In this document: positions 16,083 through 27,161 of the stretch, one piece after another
How positions within the stretch are numbered: the first letter of the stretch is position 1
Layout of the letters: each line of letters opens with the position of its first letter
Assembly: GCF_004122165.1 (NCBI RefSeq)
Contig: NZ_SBKO01000001.1
Location: forward strand, 310,001 to 374,000
DNA: 64,000 nucleotides
Reading direction: 5' to 3'
Source: Flavobacterium amnicola
GTDB taxonomy: Bacteria; Bacteroidota; Bacteroidia; Flavobacteriales; Flavobacteriaceae
The notes under the pieces: generated by a model
The model's input: the letters and a program-made list of their open reading frames with translations, nothing else
Told to the model about the DNA's origin: nothing
The model's database searches: none
Made by a program: the position numbers and the translations under genes

Positions 16083-17418
16083 CTAGTGCTTTTTTTATTT
16101 CTGGAACCATTTCACCTACATCACCTGCTCCTATTGTAACAATTACAGGTGCATCTGACAATTTTAACAAATTAATAAGTTCCTTTTTTTGAACTAACCT
16201 TTTGTTTTTATTTTCTATTTTATCCAACAACCATTGCGAGGTAATTCCTTCCATTGGAAGTTCACGTGCGGGATAAATTTCCATCAGCAATATTTCATCA
16301 AATTGCGACAAACTTTTAGCAAAATCATCAGCAAAATCTTTGGTTCTGCTAAACAAATGCGGTTGAAAAACAGCCAACACTTTTTTCCCTGGATACAACT
16401 CTCTTACGGCTTGATGCACCGCATTGATTTCAGTTGGATGGTGGGCATAATCATCAATATACACAAATTCAGGCTTTCTGATTTGGAACGAAAAACGGCG
16501 TTTTACACCTTTGAATGTTGCTAACGCTTCAGCAATAGCGGCGGTTGGGGTACCGAACGATCTTGCCATTGCCAAAGCAAGCAACGCGTTGGTTAAGTTG
16601 TGCTTTCCTGGTAATCCGAATTTTATATCTTTTATTTCTTCAGTGGGTGTGGTTACATCAAAAACGTACCAACCGTTAATAATTCTAATGTTGTGTGCCA
16701 CTACTTTTGAGTCGTCATTGGCCCCAACAGTAATTCCGTCGAGTGGCAAGCCATTGATGACAAATAATTTATTTTTATCTGCTACTTTATCGGCAAATTC
16801 TCTGAAAGAAGCTTTGATAGCATCATCATCGCCATAAATATCCAAATGATCAGCATCCATGGAAGTAATACAAGCCATATCGGGATGCAAATGAAGGAAG
16901 GAACGATCAAATTCATCTGCTTCTACCACCGTCACTGTTTTCCCTGTTCCGATAAGGTTCGAGTTGTAATTTTCTACAATTCCACCCAAGAACGCCGTAA
17001 CATCAACACCACATTCGTATAAAACATGTCCTAAAATACTAGAGGTAGTGGTTTTTCCATGCGTCCCCGCTACTGCAAAACAATAGGTGTCTTTAGTGAT
17101 GATCCCTAGGACTTCTGCACGTTTTTTAACGACAAAATCTCTTTCAAGAAAGTAATTCCATTCCGAATGCGATTTTGGAACCGCCGGTGTGATAATTACC
17201 AATGTATTTTCCACCAAATATTCTTTCGGAATCTGATCAATAGCATCTTCAAAATGAATCGCAATACCGCTAGCCACCAACTCATCTGTCAACATTGTAG
17301 GGGTCTTATCGTAACCCGATACATTTTTCCCGATGAATTTAAAATAACGAGCCAGAGCACTCATTCCGATCCCTCCGATGCCTATAAAATAAACGTTATG
17401 TATTTGATTTAGATTCAT
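16075..17418 (-). CDS. murC: UDP-N-acetylmuramate--L-alanine ligase
   Basis: Adds L-Ala to UDP-MurNAc, the first peptide-forming step of peptidoglycan synthesis in the cytoplasm. Rossmann motif IGIGGIGMSALA near the N-terminus, ATP-binding GTHGKTTTSS, and the Mur-ligase central and C-terminal domains (YAHHPTEI, FQPHLFSRT). I place the start at the ATG at 17418, giving the usual N-terminus MNLNQIHNVYFIGIGG; a TTG at 17430 lies in repeat-like sequence. Cotranscribed with murG and ftsQ. Confidence 0.96.
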   Translation of the reverse strand: MNLNQIHNVYFIGIGGIGMSALARYFKFIGKNVSGYDKTPTMLTDELVASGIAIHFEDAIDQIPKEYLVENTLVIITPAVPKSHSEWNYFLERDFVVKKRAEVLGIITKDTYCFAVAGTHGKTTTSSILGHVLYECGVDVTAFLGGIVENYNSNLIGTGKTVTVVEADEFDRSFLHLHPDMACITSMDADHLDIYGDDDAIKASFREFADKVADKNKLFVINGLPLDGITVGANDDSKVVAHNIRIINGWYVFDVTTPTEEIKDIKFGLPGKHNLTNALLALAMARSFGTPTAAIAEALATFKGVKRRFSFQIRKPEFVYIDDYAHHPTEINAVHQAVRELYPGKKVLAVFQPHLFSRTKDFADDFAKSLSQFDEILLMEIYPARELPMEGITSQWLLDKIENKNKRLVQKKELINLLKLSDAPVIVTIGAGDVGEMVPEIKKALDA

Positions 17419-17466
17419 TTTTAATTTCAATTTTAAATCGCAATGCCAATTTCAATTTTCAATATT
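17419..17466. repeat. Degenerate AATTGAAA word repeat between murG and murC
   Basis: Minus strand is built from words such as ATTGAAAATTGAAATTGG and AAAATTGAAATT around CATTGCG. It fills nearly all of the only sizeable gap (49 bp) in this part of the operon and contains no gene. Confidence 0.45.
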
Positions 17467-17467
17467 G

Positions 17468-18562
17468 CTATTTAATTAATTTGATTATTTCATCCGCTAT
17501 TTGCTGCGTTGCATTAGGCAAGGCCAACATTTTTATATTTTCGCTTAAACTTTCTTGTTTTCCTTTATCGTTCAATAAAACTTCAAAAACAATTTCAAAT
17601 TGATCGTCTAATTCTTTTTCTTTCAACAAAATCGCGCCATGCTTGTCAACAATTGCTTGCGCATTTTTGGTTTGATGGTCTTCAGCGACGTTAGGTGACG
17701 GAATAAACACAACCGGCTTTCCTACCAAACACAATTCCGAAACGGATGAAGCACCGGAACGTGAAATCACAAAATCGGCTGAAGCATACACCAAATCCAT
17801 TCGATCAATAAACGAAAGCACTTGGACTCCTTCTTTCTCTCCGAAATGTTTGTATTCGTCGAAATACAATTTACCACATTGCCAAATCACTTGAATACCT
17901 TGCCCTAACAACCAATCGATTTCTTTAGCAATTAATTGATTTACTCTTCGCGCTCCCAAACTTCCACCTAAAACCAGCAACGTCTTTTTACTTGTATCTA
18001 ACTTGAAATAGTCTAATGCTTCTGCTTTTTTTTCGGCAACCGAAAGTAAATCTTGACGTACCGGATTACCGGTAAGTATCATATTTTCTTTAGGAAAAAA
18101 TCGTTCCAAATTTTCGTAAGCGACACAAATTTTATTCGCTTTTTTACTCAATAATTTATTGGTGATTCCTGGATAGGAATTTTGTTCTTGTATAACCGTT
18201 GGAATTCCCATCATAGAAGCAACTTTCAAAACCGCTCCACTCGCGAAACCTCCAGTACCGATGACCACATCGGGTTTAAAACTTTTGATTATTCTGAAAG
18301 ATTTAGCCAAACTTGAAATCAACTTCAACGGAAACATCGCATTTTGCAAAGTCAATTTTCGCTGAATTCCCGCAATCCATAATCCTTTGATAGGATAACC
18401 CGCTTGAGGCACTTTTTGCATTTCCATTTTATCGCTGGCTCCTACAAAAAGAATATCCGCTTTAGGAAAACGAGCTTTCAACTCATTTGCAATGGCAATT
18501 GCAGGATAGATGTGTCCTCCTGTACCGCCTCCGCTGATTATGAATTTTGGATTCTCCTTCAT
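17468..18562 (-). CDS. murG: UDP-GlcNAc--undecaprenyl-PP-MurNAc-pentapeptide transferase
   Basis: GT28 glycosyltransferase on the inner face of the membrane that makes lipid II from lipid I. N-terminal [12 protein letters not shown] (residues 10-21), [17 protein letters not shown], and the C-terminal UDP-GlcNAc region [11 protein letters not shown] with [12 protein letters not shown]. Length of 364 is normal. It follows ftsW by 3 bp and feeds lipid II to FtsW/FtsI encoded in the same operon. Confidence 0.97.
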   Translation of the reverse strand: MKENPKFIISGGGTGGHIYPAIAIANELKARFPKADILFVGASDKMEMQKVPQAGYPIKGLWIAGIQRKLTLQNAMFPLKLISSLAKSFRIIKSFKPDVVIGTGGFASGAVLKVASMMGIPTVIQEQNSYPGITNKLLSKKANKICVAYENLERFFPKENMILTGNPVRQDLLSVAEKKAEALDYFKLDTSKKTLLVLGGSLGARRVNQLIAKEIDWLLGQGIQVIWQCGKLYFDEYKHFGEKEGVQVLSFIDRMDLVYASADFVISRSGASSVSELCLVGKPVVFIPSPNVAEDHQTKNAQAIVDKHGAILLKEKELDDQFEIVFEVLLNDKGKQESLSENIKMLALPNATQQIADEIIKLIK

Positions 18563-18565
18563 ACA

Positions 18566-19867
18566 TTATTTATTTAAAACTGCATTCATTGGATTGACAG
18601 CACTATCAGTGATTGAATAATTTTCTTCAACTGATTCTGTTGCTTCTTTATCTTCCGCTAATTGCTTGTCAATTAGTTTTTGTAATGCCTCTTCGCGTTG
18701 TTGTTTTTCGATAGTTTCTTGTGCGATTTCTTCTTCTTTTTTCGTCACATTTATAATAATTCCGATAGCCGCACAGGTCATCCATATAGAAGTTCCCCCA
18801 CTACTGATTAACGGCAAGGTTTGTCCTGTGGTTGGCAATAATTCGACCGCAACACCCATATTAATAAACGCTTGAAAAATAATAGGAAACCCGAGTCCGA
18901 CGACAATTAATTTTCCGAACATCGTAGGCGCTTTATAGGAAGCAATAACGAATCGGATAAACAGCATCAGATATAAAAAGATGATGACAAAACCGCCAAA
19001 CAATCCAAATTCTTCAATAATAATAGCAAAAATAAAATCGGAAGACGATTGTGGTAAAAAGTTCTTTTGAATACTTTTCCCAGGACCTAATCCGTATACA
19101 CCACCGGTAGCAATGGCTGTTTTCGCTTTTTCGATTTGATAATCTTCGTCTGGATCGCTTTTATCAGACGTAAAATTATCGATACGACTCATCCAAGTAT
19201 CCACACGATTCGGAAATGCATCGGGAAATGCTTTCACCAAAACCACAAAGAATAAGGCAAATCCGAGCCCCATTCCGAGGATAATTCCGATATTTTTAAT
19301 GGGGTAATTTCCAATAAAAGCCAACATTAAAACCATGGAAAAGATTAACGCTGCGGTAGAAAAATTGGCAGGAAATATCAATCCTAAGGTAATAAAAACG
19401 GGAATCCAAAGTGATACAAAAGAATTTTGAAAAGTCATGTCTTCCACTTCTGTTTTGGATAAATATCGCGCCACAAAAATCAATAAAGTCATGGAAGCAA
19501 AAGCTGAGGGCTGAAAAGTGATTCCTAAAAACGGCACTTGAATCCAACGGCTCGCATTGGCTCCATCAATCACTGTTCCTTTTAACAAAGTATAAAACAA
19601 CAACACCCAAGCTAAAGGCAATAATACCCTAGACAAACTTCTAAAATAATGGTAAGGGACTTTTTGCACTTGGTACATAATCGTAAAACCCATCACCAAG
19701 TGCACAAAATGCTTGATCAAATACACCAATGTATTTCCCGATCCATTTTTTAAATAAGCCAAATTACTACTTGCGCTATATACAGGCATAAATGAAAATA
19801 GCGCCAACAAGGCCACAAATGACCAGATGACTTTATCTCCTTTTAAATTCTGTACAAACTCTTTCAT
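18566..19867 (-). CDS. ftsW: SEDS-family peptidoglycan glycosyltransferase FtsW
   Basis: Polytopic membrane glycan polymerase of the divisome. About ten helices; SEDS features include FQPSAFASM, GLGPGKSIQKNFLPQSSSDFIFA and LPLISSGGTSI. The C-terminal ~60 residues are a charged Glu/Gln-rich cytoplasmic extension. Position between murD and murG identifies it as FtsW rather than RodA. It should pair with the PBP encoded upstream at 23933-25930. Confidence 0.94.
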   Translation of the reverse strand: MKEFVQNLKGDKVIWSFVALLALFSFMPVYSASSNLAYLKNGSGNTLVYLIKHFVHLVMGFTIMYQVQKVPYHYFRSLSRVLLPLAWVLLFYTLLKGTVIDGANASRWIQVPFLGITFQPSAFASMTLLIFVARYLSKTEVEDMTFQNSFVSLWIPVFITLGLIFPANFSTAALIFSMVLMLAFIGNYPIKNIGIILGMGLGFALFFVVLVKAFPDAFPNRVDTWMSRIDNFTSDKSDPDEDYQIEKAKTAIATGGVYGLGPGKSIQKNFLPQSSSDFIFAIIIEEFGLFGGFVIIFLYLMLFIRFVIASYKAPTMFGKLIVVGLGFPIIFQAFINMGVAVELLPTTGQTLPLISSGGTSIWMTCAAIGIIINVTKKEEEIAQETIEKQQREEALQKLIDKQLAEDKEATESVEENYSITDSAVNPMNAVLNK

Positions 19868-19882
19868 CGTTAACTTTAGTTT

Positions 19883-21214
19883 TTATAAATTTTGAACGGC
19901 ATGTTTGAATTGACGACCTCTGTCTTCATAGTTTTCAAACAAATCGAAACTAGCACAAGCTGGCGACAATAAAACAGTATCTCCTTTTTCTGCAATTCTA
20001 TTGGCTTGACGCACGGCATCTGCCATATTTGAAGATTCAATTAATACATCTACAACATCTGCAAAAGCATCAATTATTTTAGCATTATCAATTCCCAAAC
20101 AAATAATAGCCTTTACTTTTTCATTCACCAACGGCATCAATTCTGTATAGTCATTTCCTTTGTCTACACCTCCTACAATCCAAACTGTTGGGGTCGTCAT
20201 ACTGTCTAAAGCAAAAAAGGTAGCATTTACATTAGTCGCTTTAGAGTCGTTGATATATTGCACATTTTGAATTTTTAGTACTTTCTCCAAACGATGTTCA
20301 ACCCCTTGAAAATCGGATAAGCTTTCACGAATGGTCTCTTTTCTGATTTTTAAAAGTTGTGCAACTGTAGCCGCAGCCATTGCATTTTTTACATTGTGCT
20401 TTCCTTCTAATGATAATTGATTTGTTGGCATAACAAAGGGTTCGTTTGTGGTATTGAAATTAATATTGTTGTCTTCTAAAAAGGCTCCGAAATCCAATGG
20501 TTTTGAAATGGAAAACGGAATTAACTTTGCTCTGGTTGTATTGTTTTGCAACCAATTGGTGATGGCTTCGTCATCGGCATCATAAATCAAATAATCTTCT
20601 TCGGTTTGATTCATCGTAATTCGAAATTTCGAAGCAATATAATTTTCGAATTTATATTCATATCGATCTAAATGATCTGGGCTTATATTGGTAATTATAG
20701 CAATGTGTGGTTTATAGGTTTCTACACCATCCAACTGAAAACTGCTCAATTCCAAAACATAGGTATCGTATTTCCCTTCCGCTACTTGCCAGGCATAACT
20801 TTTACCAATATTTCCGGCTAGACCAACATTTAGCCCTCCTTGTTTTAACAAGTGGTAGGTCATCATTGTCGTTGTGGTTTTACCGTTACTTCCGGTAATT
20901 CCAATGGTAATCGCATCTGTAAACTGATTCGTGAATTCGATTTCAGAAAGGATAGGAACGTTTTTTTCGATTAATTTTTTAATGATGGGCGCTTTGTCAG
21001 GAATACCCGGACTTTTCATCACTACATCAGCATTCAGAATTAACTCTTCTGTATGCTTTTCGTCTTCAAATTTTATTTTATGAAGCGATAATACTTCTTT
21101 ATAATTATTTTTAATCTTTCCGAAATCGGACACAAAAACTTCATATCCTTTTTTCTTTCCAAGAATAGCAGTACCTACACCACTTTCTCCTCCACCAAGA
21201 ATTACTAATCTCAT
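19883..21214 (-). CDS. murD: UDP-N-acetylmuramoylalanine--D-glutamate ligase
   Basis: Cytoplasmic Mur ligase that adds D-Glu. It begins RLVILGGGESGVGTAILG, has the ATP-binding GITGSNGKTTTTMM, NISPDHLDRY, a KATNVNA motif and the C-terminal SPACASFDLFENYEDRG. Length of 443 is typical. ATG at 21214, with a single base separating it from the mraY stop. Confidence 0.97.
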   Translation of the reverse strand: MRLVILGGGESGVGTAILGKKKGYEVFVSDFGKIKNNYKEVLSLHKIKFEDEKHTEELILNADVVMKSPGIPDKAPIIKKLIEKNVPILSEIEFTNQFTDAITIGITGSNGKTTTTMMTYHLLKQGGLNVGLAGNIGKSYAWQVAEGKYDTYVLELSSFQLDGVETYKPHIAIITNISPDHLDRYEYKFENYIASKFRITMNQTEEDYLIYDADDEAITNWLQNNTTRAKLIPFSISKPLDFGAFLEDNNINFNTTNEPFVMPTNQLSLEGKHNVKNAMAAATVAQLLKIRKETIRESLSDFQGVEHRLEKVLKIQNVQYINDSKATNVNATFFALDSMTTPTVWIVGGVDKGNDYTELMPLVNEKVKAIICLGIDNAKIIDAFADVVDVLIESSNMADAVRQANRIAEKGDTVLLSPACASFDLFENYEDRGRQFKHAVQNL

Positions 21215-21215
21215 C

Positions 21216-22445
21216 CTATCTCAGTTTTAGTGTTACAATAGATACAATAGCTAGCAAAATTCCGACAATCCAGAAACGCGTTACGATTTTACTTTCGTGA
21301 TACCCTTTCTTTTGATAGTGGTGATGTAAAGGCGACATTAAGAAAATACGACGCCCTTCGCCATACTTCTTTTTAGTGTATTTGAAATAAGCCACCTGAA
21401 TCACTACCGATAAATTTTCAGCCAAAAAGATTCCGCAGATCACCGGGATCAGCATTTCTTTACGAACAGCAATCGCTAAAACGGCGATAATTCCACCAAT
21501 AGTTAAACTTCCTGTATCTCCCATGAAAACGGCTGCTGGATAACTGTTGTACCATAAAAATCCAACCAATGCTCCTACAAAAGCCGCAATAAATACCGTC
21601 ATTTCACCCGAATTGGGAATAAACATAATATTAAGGTAATCGGAGAAAATAATATTACCCGAAACAAAGGTGAACACACCAAGTGCGACTACGGATATGG
21701 CCGAAGTTCCGGCTGCCAATCCGTCAATTCCATCGGTTAAATTGGCGCCATTAGAAACGGCTGTGATAATAAAAATTACGACAGGAATAAAAATCAACCA
21801 AGCCCAATTTTCGTATCCGTCTCCCATAAAGGAAAGTACTTCCGCATAATCAAACTCATTGTTTTTAAAGAAAGGAATGGTAGTTGCAGTCGATTTTTCT
21901 TCTAACGAAACTGGGTTTATGGTATTTTGAGTCGAATTGATTTCAATTTTTGTCGGCACCGAATCTTTACGAACGGTTACTCCAGGATGAAAATACAACG
22001 TTGCCCCCACAATAATACCCAATCCAACTTGACCAATTACTTTAAAAATTCCTTTTAAACCTGCTTTATCTTTTTTGAATATTTTAATATAGTCATCTAA
22101 AAACCCAATAAGTCCCATCCAAAGGGTGGTTACGATTAAAAGAATGATGTAAATATTATCCAATTTCGCCAATAAAATTACGGGAATCAAGGTAGAGAAA
22201 ATAATAATCAATCCTCCCATTGTTGGCGTACCCGCTTTTTCATTTTGTCCTTCCAAACCTAATTCACGAACTGTTTCTCCTATTTGCTGACGACGTAAAT
22301 AATTGATTACACGTTTTCCATAAATAGTAGATAACAACAATGACATGATAATAGCCAACGCCGATCGAAAGGTGATGTATTGAAAAACTCCCGTTCCTGG
22401 AACGTCGAGTATTTTGTCTAGATATTCAAATAAGTAATATAACAT
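21216..22445 (-). CDS. mraY: Phospho-MurNAc-pentapeptide transferase
   Basis: Membrane enzyme that moves phospho-MurNAc-pentapeptide to undecaprenyl phosphate, making lipid I. Ten helices expected; catalytic motifs [19 protein letters not shown] and [10 protein letters not shown] are all present. At 409 residues it is ~50 longer than E. coli MraY. The extra sequence lies around residues 155-205, between [10 protein letters not shown] and EVLSFMGDG, in an extramembrane loop that I recall as typical of Bacteroidota. Confidence 0.96.
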   Translation of the reverse strand: MLYYLFEYLDKILDVPGTGVFQYITFRSALAIIMSLLLSTIYGKRVINYLRRQQIGETVRELGLEGQNEKAGTPTMGGLIIIFSTLIPVILLAKLDNIYIILLIVTTLWMGLIGFLDDYIKIFKKDKAGLKGIFKVIGQVGLGIIVGATLYFHPGVTVRKDSVPTKIEINSTQNTINPVSLEEKSTATTIPFFKNNEFDYAEVLSFMGDGYENWAWLIFIPVVIFIITAVSNGANLTDGIDGLAAGTSAISVVALGVFTFVSGNIIFSDYLNIMFIPNSGEMTVFIAAFVGALVGFLWYNSYPAAVFMGDTGSLTIGGIIAVLAIAVRKEMLIPVICGIFLAENLSVVIQVAYFKYTKKKYGEGRRIFLMSPLHHHYQKKGYHESKIVTRFWIVGILLAIVSIVTLKLR

Positions 22446-22471
22446 CTTTAATTTATTTTGGTTTGGTTGGT

Positions 22472-23932
22472 TTATTTATTGAGTTGATCTAAAATTTCAT
22501 TTACGATTTTCATATCATCAAAATCATGACGAACGCCATTAATCTCCTGATACGTTTCGTGTCCTTTTCCAGCAATTAGAATAATATCATTTGTATTGGC
22601 CATTTGACAAGCGGTTTTAATCGCTTGTTTTCTGTCTAAAATGGACACGTATTTTTTATAGTTTTCGGCTGAAATTCCGGCTTCCATTTCCTGAAGAATT
22701 ACTTCTGGATCTTCGGTTCTTGGATTATCGGAAGTTAGCACCACCTTATCGCTCATTTCGGAAGCAATTTTGGCCATGATTGGTCGTTTGGTTTTGTCTC
22801 GATCGCCACCGCAACCCACAATGGTAATTAATTGTTCGTTTTTGGTTCGGATATCGTTGATGGTTTTCAAAACATTTTCCAAAGCATCGGGCGTGTGTGC
22901 ATAATCCACAATAGCGGTGATTTTGGCTGCAGAAACAATAAATTGAAAACGTCCGGACACACTTTCCAATTCCGACAACAGTCGCAGGGCATCTAATTTT
23001 TCAATTCCCAATTCAATCGCAACCGCATAAATGGCTAGTAAATTATAGGCATTAAAAGTTCCGATTAGGCGTGTCCACACTTCTTGCTCGTTGATTTTAA
23101 GTTGTAATCCTGTAAGTTGATTTTCCAGAATTATCGCTTTATAATCGGCATAGGTTTTTAACGCATAGGTCAACTTTCTGGCTTGCGTATTTTGAAGCAT
23201 TACGGCTCCATTCTTATCATCGATATTGGTAATCGCAAATGCCGATTTTGGCAAATTATCGAAAAAAGATTTTTTCACATCGCGATAATCTGCGAAAGTG
23301 GGGTGATAATCTAAATGATCGTGTGACAAATTGGTAAAAACACCCCCAACAAAATGCAAGCCTTCGGTGCGTTTTTGATGTATACCATGCGAACTTACTT
23401 CCATAAAACAGTAGTCACAACCGGATTCCACCATTTCATTTAAATAATAATTTATGGTTAACGAATCGGGAGTAGTATGCGTTGCTTTAAGTTCCACTTC
23501 ATCGACCATTATTTTAACTGTAGAAAGCAATCCTACTTTATAGCCTGCTTTTTTAAACATTTGATATAACAGTGAAGCGATGGTTGTTTTTCCATTCGTT
23601 CCGGTAACCCCTACCAAACTTATTTTTTGAGAAGGATTATCATAAAAATTAGTCGCCAAATGTGCCAAAGCTTCATTGGTATCTTTTACTTGTACGTAAG
23701 TAATTTGCGACAACAAATTGGCTGGTAACTCTTCGCAAACAATTACCGAGGCACCCATTGAAATCGCTTTATCTATAAACGAATGTCCATCAGACAAAGT
23801 TCCTTTTATCGCCACGAAAACATTATTAGACTCAATTTTTCGAGAATCAAAATGAATCGCATTCACGGTAACATCGGTTGACCCGTGAACCGCTTCAATA
23901 GCTACTTTATATAAGATGTCTTTTGCCTTCAT
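22472..23932 (-). CDS. murE: UDP-MurNAc-L-Ala-D-Glu--meso-diaminopimelate ligase
   Basis: Mur ligase for the third stem-peptide residue. ATP-binding [14 protein letters not shown], carbamoylated-lysine region, [12 protein letters not shown], and the specificity motif [12 protein letters not shown] is the signature of meso-diaminopimelate-adding enzymes, so this organism should have mDAP-type peptidoglycan. Length of 486. ATG at 23932 directly abuts the stop of the upstream PBP gene. Confidence 0.96.
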   Translation of the reverse strand: MKAKDILYKVAIEAVHGSTDVTVNAIHFDSRKIESNNVFVAIKGTLSDGHSFIDKAISMGASVIVCEELPANLLSQITYVQVKDTNEALAHLATNFYDNPSQKISLVGVTGTNGKTTIASLLYQMFKKAGYKVGLLSTVKIMVDEVELKATHTTPDSLTINYYLNEMVESGCDYCFMEVSSHGIHQKRTEGLHFVGGVFTNLSHDHLDYHPTFADYRDVKKSFFDNLPKSAFAITNIDDKNGAVMLQNTQARKLTYALKTYADYKAIILENQLTGLQLKINEQEVWTRLIGTFNAYNLLAIYAVAIELGIEKLDALRLLSELESVSGRFQFIVSAAKITAIVDYAHTPDALENVLKTINDIRTKNEQLITIVGCGGDRDKTKRPIMAKIASEMSDKVVLTSDNPRTEDPEVILQEMEAGISAENYKKYVSILDRKQAIKTACQMANTNDIILIAGKGHETYQEINGVRHDFDDMKIVNEILDQLNK

Positions 23933-25930
23933 TTATGACAATTCTAAAATTATGGTATTGTTTTTCAAAATCGGTTGACCTGGTAAAATGGATTGTTTTT
24001 TCACTTTTCCAAAGCCGATTACTTTTACTTTCATATTCAAGTTTTCCAGTAATGCAACGGCATCCATTCCTGGCATTCCTTTTAAATTTGGAATAACCGT
24101 TGGTTTTTTATTCAGTTTGTCATTGTACGTGATGTAACTGTTTTCTTGATTTTTGAATTTCTTTTTTAAATCTTTTATTTCATTGGTCGATGGCACATCG
24201 GTAAATACTTTTTGCGCAATACGCTTAAATACAGGTCCTGCCACATCAGCTCCGTAGTAATTATTTTTGGAAGTATTCGGCTTATGCACTACTACAATAC
24301 ACGAATACTTAGGATTTTCGGCTGGGAAATATCCTGTAAAAGAAGAAGCATAATACATGTGTGCATCCCCTTTATGATAATCGACTTGAGCTGTTCCTGT
24401 TTTTCCTGCCATAGAAAAATCTTTCGAATACAATTTGGAAGCCGTTCCTTTTTTTACCACATTTTGCAATACGGCACGCACTTTTAAAAGCGTTTCATCC
24501 GAACATATCTTCGGATTAATCACTTGCTTCTCATATTTTTTTATCGTTTTATTCCATTCTTTTACTTCTTGCACAAAGATTGGCTTGATCATTTCACCAT
24601 TATTGGCAATCGCGTTGTACAAGGTTAACGTTTGTAATGGTGTTACCGACACTCCGTAACCAAATGCCATCCAAGGAAGAGAGAGTCCGTTCCAGTCTTT
24701 GCCTGGTTGTGGTATTTTAGGAATTCCCTCTCCTTTAAACGGCAAGCCAAGTGGCTTATTTAATCCCATATTATTGATTCGATCAACAAACTGTTTTGGG
24801 TTAGATTTATAATTCTCATAAACGGCTTGCACCATTATAGTATTTGATGACACTTCAAAACCACGTGCTAACGAGATCTTACCATAACCACCATCATGCG
24901 AATCTTTAACTTTTTTTCCACGGTAAGTAATTACACCTCCATGACTATCATATATTTTACTTGTATCTATTTTTTTATCATCCAAAAGCGCAATCAAATC
25001 GACTAATTTGAAGGTAGATCCCGGTTCGTGTGATTCACCGACAGCATAATTAATCGTTTCATAATAAGTTCCGTCTTTTGCGCGGCCTAAATTGGAAATG
25101 GCTTTCACCGCTCCTGTTTTGGTTTCCATCACTACCACACAACCGTGATCGGCTTCATATTCTTGTAATTGTTTCAACAAGGCATGGTGCGCAATATCTT
25201 GAACATACACATCAATCGTAGAGACAATATCATATCCATCGCGTGGTTCCACTTCATTGTTATCGCGAATTGGTTTCCATTGTCCTTTGGCGATTTTTTG
25301 CTTTAAAATTTCACCATCTTTTCCATTAAGATACTGCCCAAAAGCACCTTCAATCCCCACACGCGTTAATTTCCCTGCATCGTTGAAACGCTCATAACCA
25401 ATCGTTCTTTCTGCAATTTTACCAATAGGATGTTCTCGTACTGTTTTTTGCTCGGTAATCATTCCGCCTTTGTATGCACCCAAATTGAATAAAGGAAAAC
25501 TTTTAATCGTCATGTACTCTGTAAAACTCAATTTATTAGCCACCAAAAAATAACGGTTTTTATGCGCTCTTGCTTTGCGGAATTCGTTTAAAATAGTGCC
25601 ACTTGGCTTTTTCAATAAGATTACTAGAGAATCAGACAAAGCCTCTACATGCTTATCAAAATTTTCTTCCGAAGGAGCCACAGCATCAAAACGAATGGTA
25701 TATTCTGGAATTGAGGTCGCTAACAAACTTCCATCTGAAGAATAGACATTTCCTCTATTGGCAGGAATAACGAATCTTTTAATCGTACGTTCTTTGGCCA
25801 ACTTTCGGTAATAGTCGCCTTCCACCCATTGAATATTGGTCAATTTTATACCCACCGCCGAAGCCATGATTAAAATTACCAATGCAATGAGGTAAATACG
25901 ATTTAAAATATTTCTATTTTCTACTGCCAT
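23933..25930 (-). CDS. ftsI: Division-specific penicillin-binding protein (FtsI) with one PASTA domain
   Basis: Class B transpeptidase that crosslinks septal peptidoglycan in the periplasm. N-terminal membrane anchor (about residues 12-30), dimerisation domain, then a transpeptidase domain with SxxK at Ser305-Lys308 (EPGSTFK), SxN at Ser361-Asn363 (SSN) and KTGT at 510-513. A single PASTA domain forms the C-terminus (about 608-665). 665 residues in all. It overlaps ftsL by 10 bp. PASTA tails are usual in Gram-positive division PBPs and in Bacteroidota ones. Confidence 0.95.
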   Translation of the reverse strand: MAVENRNILNRIYLIALVILIMASAVGIKLTNIQWVEGDYYRKLAKERTIKRFVIPANRGNVYSSDGSLLATSIPEYTIRFDAVAPSEENFDKHVEALSDSLVILLKKPSGTILNEFRKARAHKNRYFLVANKLSFTEYMTIKSFPLFNLGAYKGGMITEQKTVREHPIGKIAERTIGYERFNDAGKLTRVGIEGAFGQYLNGKDGEILKQKIAKGQWKPIRDNNEVEPRDGYDIVSTIDVYVQDIAHHALLKQLQEYEADHGCVVVMETKTGAVKAISNLGRAKDGTYYETINYAVGESHEPGSTFKLVDLIALLDDKKIDTSKIYDSHGGVITYRGKKVKDSHDGGYGKISLARGFEVSSNTIMVQAVYENYKSNPKQFVDRINNMGLNKPLGLPFKGEGIPKIPQPGKDWNGLSLPWMAFGYGVSVTPLQTLTLYNAIANNGEMIKPIFVQEVKEWNKTIKKYEKQVINPKICSDETLLKVRAVLQNVVKKGTASKLYSKDFSMAGKTGTAQVDYHKGDAHMYYASSFTGYFPAENPKYSCIVVVHKPNTSKNNYYGADVAGPVFKRIAQKVFTDVPSTNEIKDLKKKFKNQENSYITYNDKLNKKPTVIPNLKGMPGMDAVALLENLNMKVKVIGFGKVKKQSILPGQPILKNNTIILELS

Positions 25931-26262
25931 AGTTTATCCCAGGACGATTTTTCTTTTGCTACTTTTATTTTTTTGGGTGGTACCGATGAGGGTAGAATTT
26001 CTTTTTCTACCATTTGTTCTGCCACCGATGATTCCATCTTTATTTTCATTAATTCCGAACGGCGATCGACAAACTCCGAACGCAATTCTTTCACTTCATT
26101 GGTCAACGCTGCTATTTGAAATACTTTTTTCTCATAGCTGTGTGTATTTGCAATCATAATTATAGCCAACACCAACAAAAACAAGATAAACCGCCAATTT
26201 TTGGTAGCATCTTCATTCAAGAGAAATCTTGCTTTTAATATGTTGAATATTTTACTCTTCAT
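25921..26262 (-). CDS. ftsL: FtsL-like cell division protein
   Basis: Small bitopic protein (113 residues): basic cytoplasmic N-terminus, transmembrane helix at about residues 25-42, then a coiled-coil periplasmic part (EVKELRSEFVDRRSELMKIK) and a basic tail. Sequence identity among FtsL proteins is low, so the call rests on size, topology and the place between rsmH and ftsI. Confidence 0.82.
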   Translation of the reverse strand: MKSKIFNILKARFLLNEDATKNWRFILFLLVLAIIMIANTHSYEKKVFQIAALTNEVKELRSEFVDRRSELMKIKMESSVAEQMVEKEILPSSVPPKKIKVAKEKSSWDKLWQ

Positions 26263-26264
26263 TA

Positions 26265-27161
26265 TTATTTCTTCTCCGCAATACGAAGCTTTGCACTTCG
26301 AGCACGGTTGTTTATTTTAATCTCGGCGTCAGTAGGAACAATTAATTTTCCAATCAATGTAAACGGTACTTCAAAGCGCCCGAAAAAATCGCGTTCTGGT
26401 TCTCCTTCAAACATTCCGTTTTTCATGTATCGCTTTACCAAACGGTCTTCTAATGAATGGTATGAAATCACACTCAATCGTCCGCTTTCATTTAAAACTT
26501 CCAAAGATTGTTGCAAAAACTCTTTCAACACTTCCATTTCTTGATTCACCTCAATACGAATCGCCTGGTACATTTGTGCCAAAATCTTATGTGATTTATG
26601 AGCGGGTAAAAACCGACTCAACACTTGCTTCAAATCCTCGGTATTGACAATCGTTTCTTTTTCACGTGCTTCAATGATGGTTCTAGCAATTGCTGGCGCA
26701 TTTTTTAGTTCACCATATTCTAAAAAAATACGACGTAAATTTGTTTCGTCGTATTCGTTAACCACCTTAAATGCGCTCAAGTCATTTTTTTTACTCATTC
26801 GCATATCTAGTTCGGCATCGAATCGCGTGGAAAACCCTCGCTCTGGGACATCAAACTGATGTGAGGAAACTCCCAAATCTGCCAGTATTCCGTCGACTTT
26901 TTTGATTCCATAAAATCGAAGGAAGTTTTTAATATATCGGAAGTTTTCTTTTATCAAAGTAAATCGCTCGTCATCAATAGCGTTTAGCCAGGCATCTTCG
27001 TCTTGATCGAAGGCAAACAATTTTCCGTTTGGCCCAAGTCGTGACAAAATCTCTCTGGAATGACCGCCACCACCAAACGTCACATCTACATATACTCCAT
27101 CGGGTTTAATATTTAAACCATCGACTGTCTCTTTTAATAATACTGGATTATGATATTCCAT
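26265..27161 (-). CDS. rsmH: 16S rRNA m4C1402 methyltransferase
   Basis: SAM-dependent N4-methyltransferase acting on C1402 of 16S rRNA. It begins YHNPVLLKETVDGL and carries the SAM motif VDVTFGGGGHS, DLGVSSHQFD and the C-terminal SYHSLEDRLVKR. Length of 298 is normal. Its start overlaps mraZ by 14 bp, the usual arrangement in dcw clusters. Confidence 0.96.
   Translation of the reverse strand: MEYHNPVLLKETVDGLNIKPDGVYVDVTFGGGGHSREILSRLGPNGKLFAFDQDEDAWLNAIDDERFTLIKENFRYIKNFLRFYGIKKVDGILADLGVSSHQFDVPERGFSTRFDAELDMRMSKKNDLSAFKVVNEYDETNLRRIFLEYGELKNAPAIARTIIEAREKETIVNTEDLKQVLSRFLPAHKSHKILAQMYQAIRIEVNQEMEVLKEFLQQSLEVLNESGRLSVISYHSLEDRLVKRYMKNGMFEGEPERDFFGRFEVPFTLIGKLIVPTDAEIKINNRARSAKLRIAEKK

Noticed and set aside
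17419..17430. TTG start four codons upstream in murC
   Set aside because: Lies in the repeat-like gap; the ATG at 17418 gives the usual murC N-terminus.
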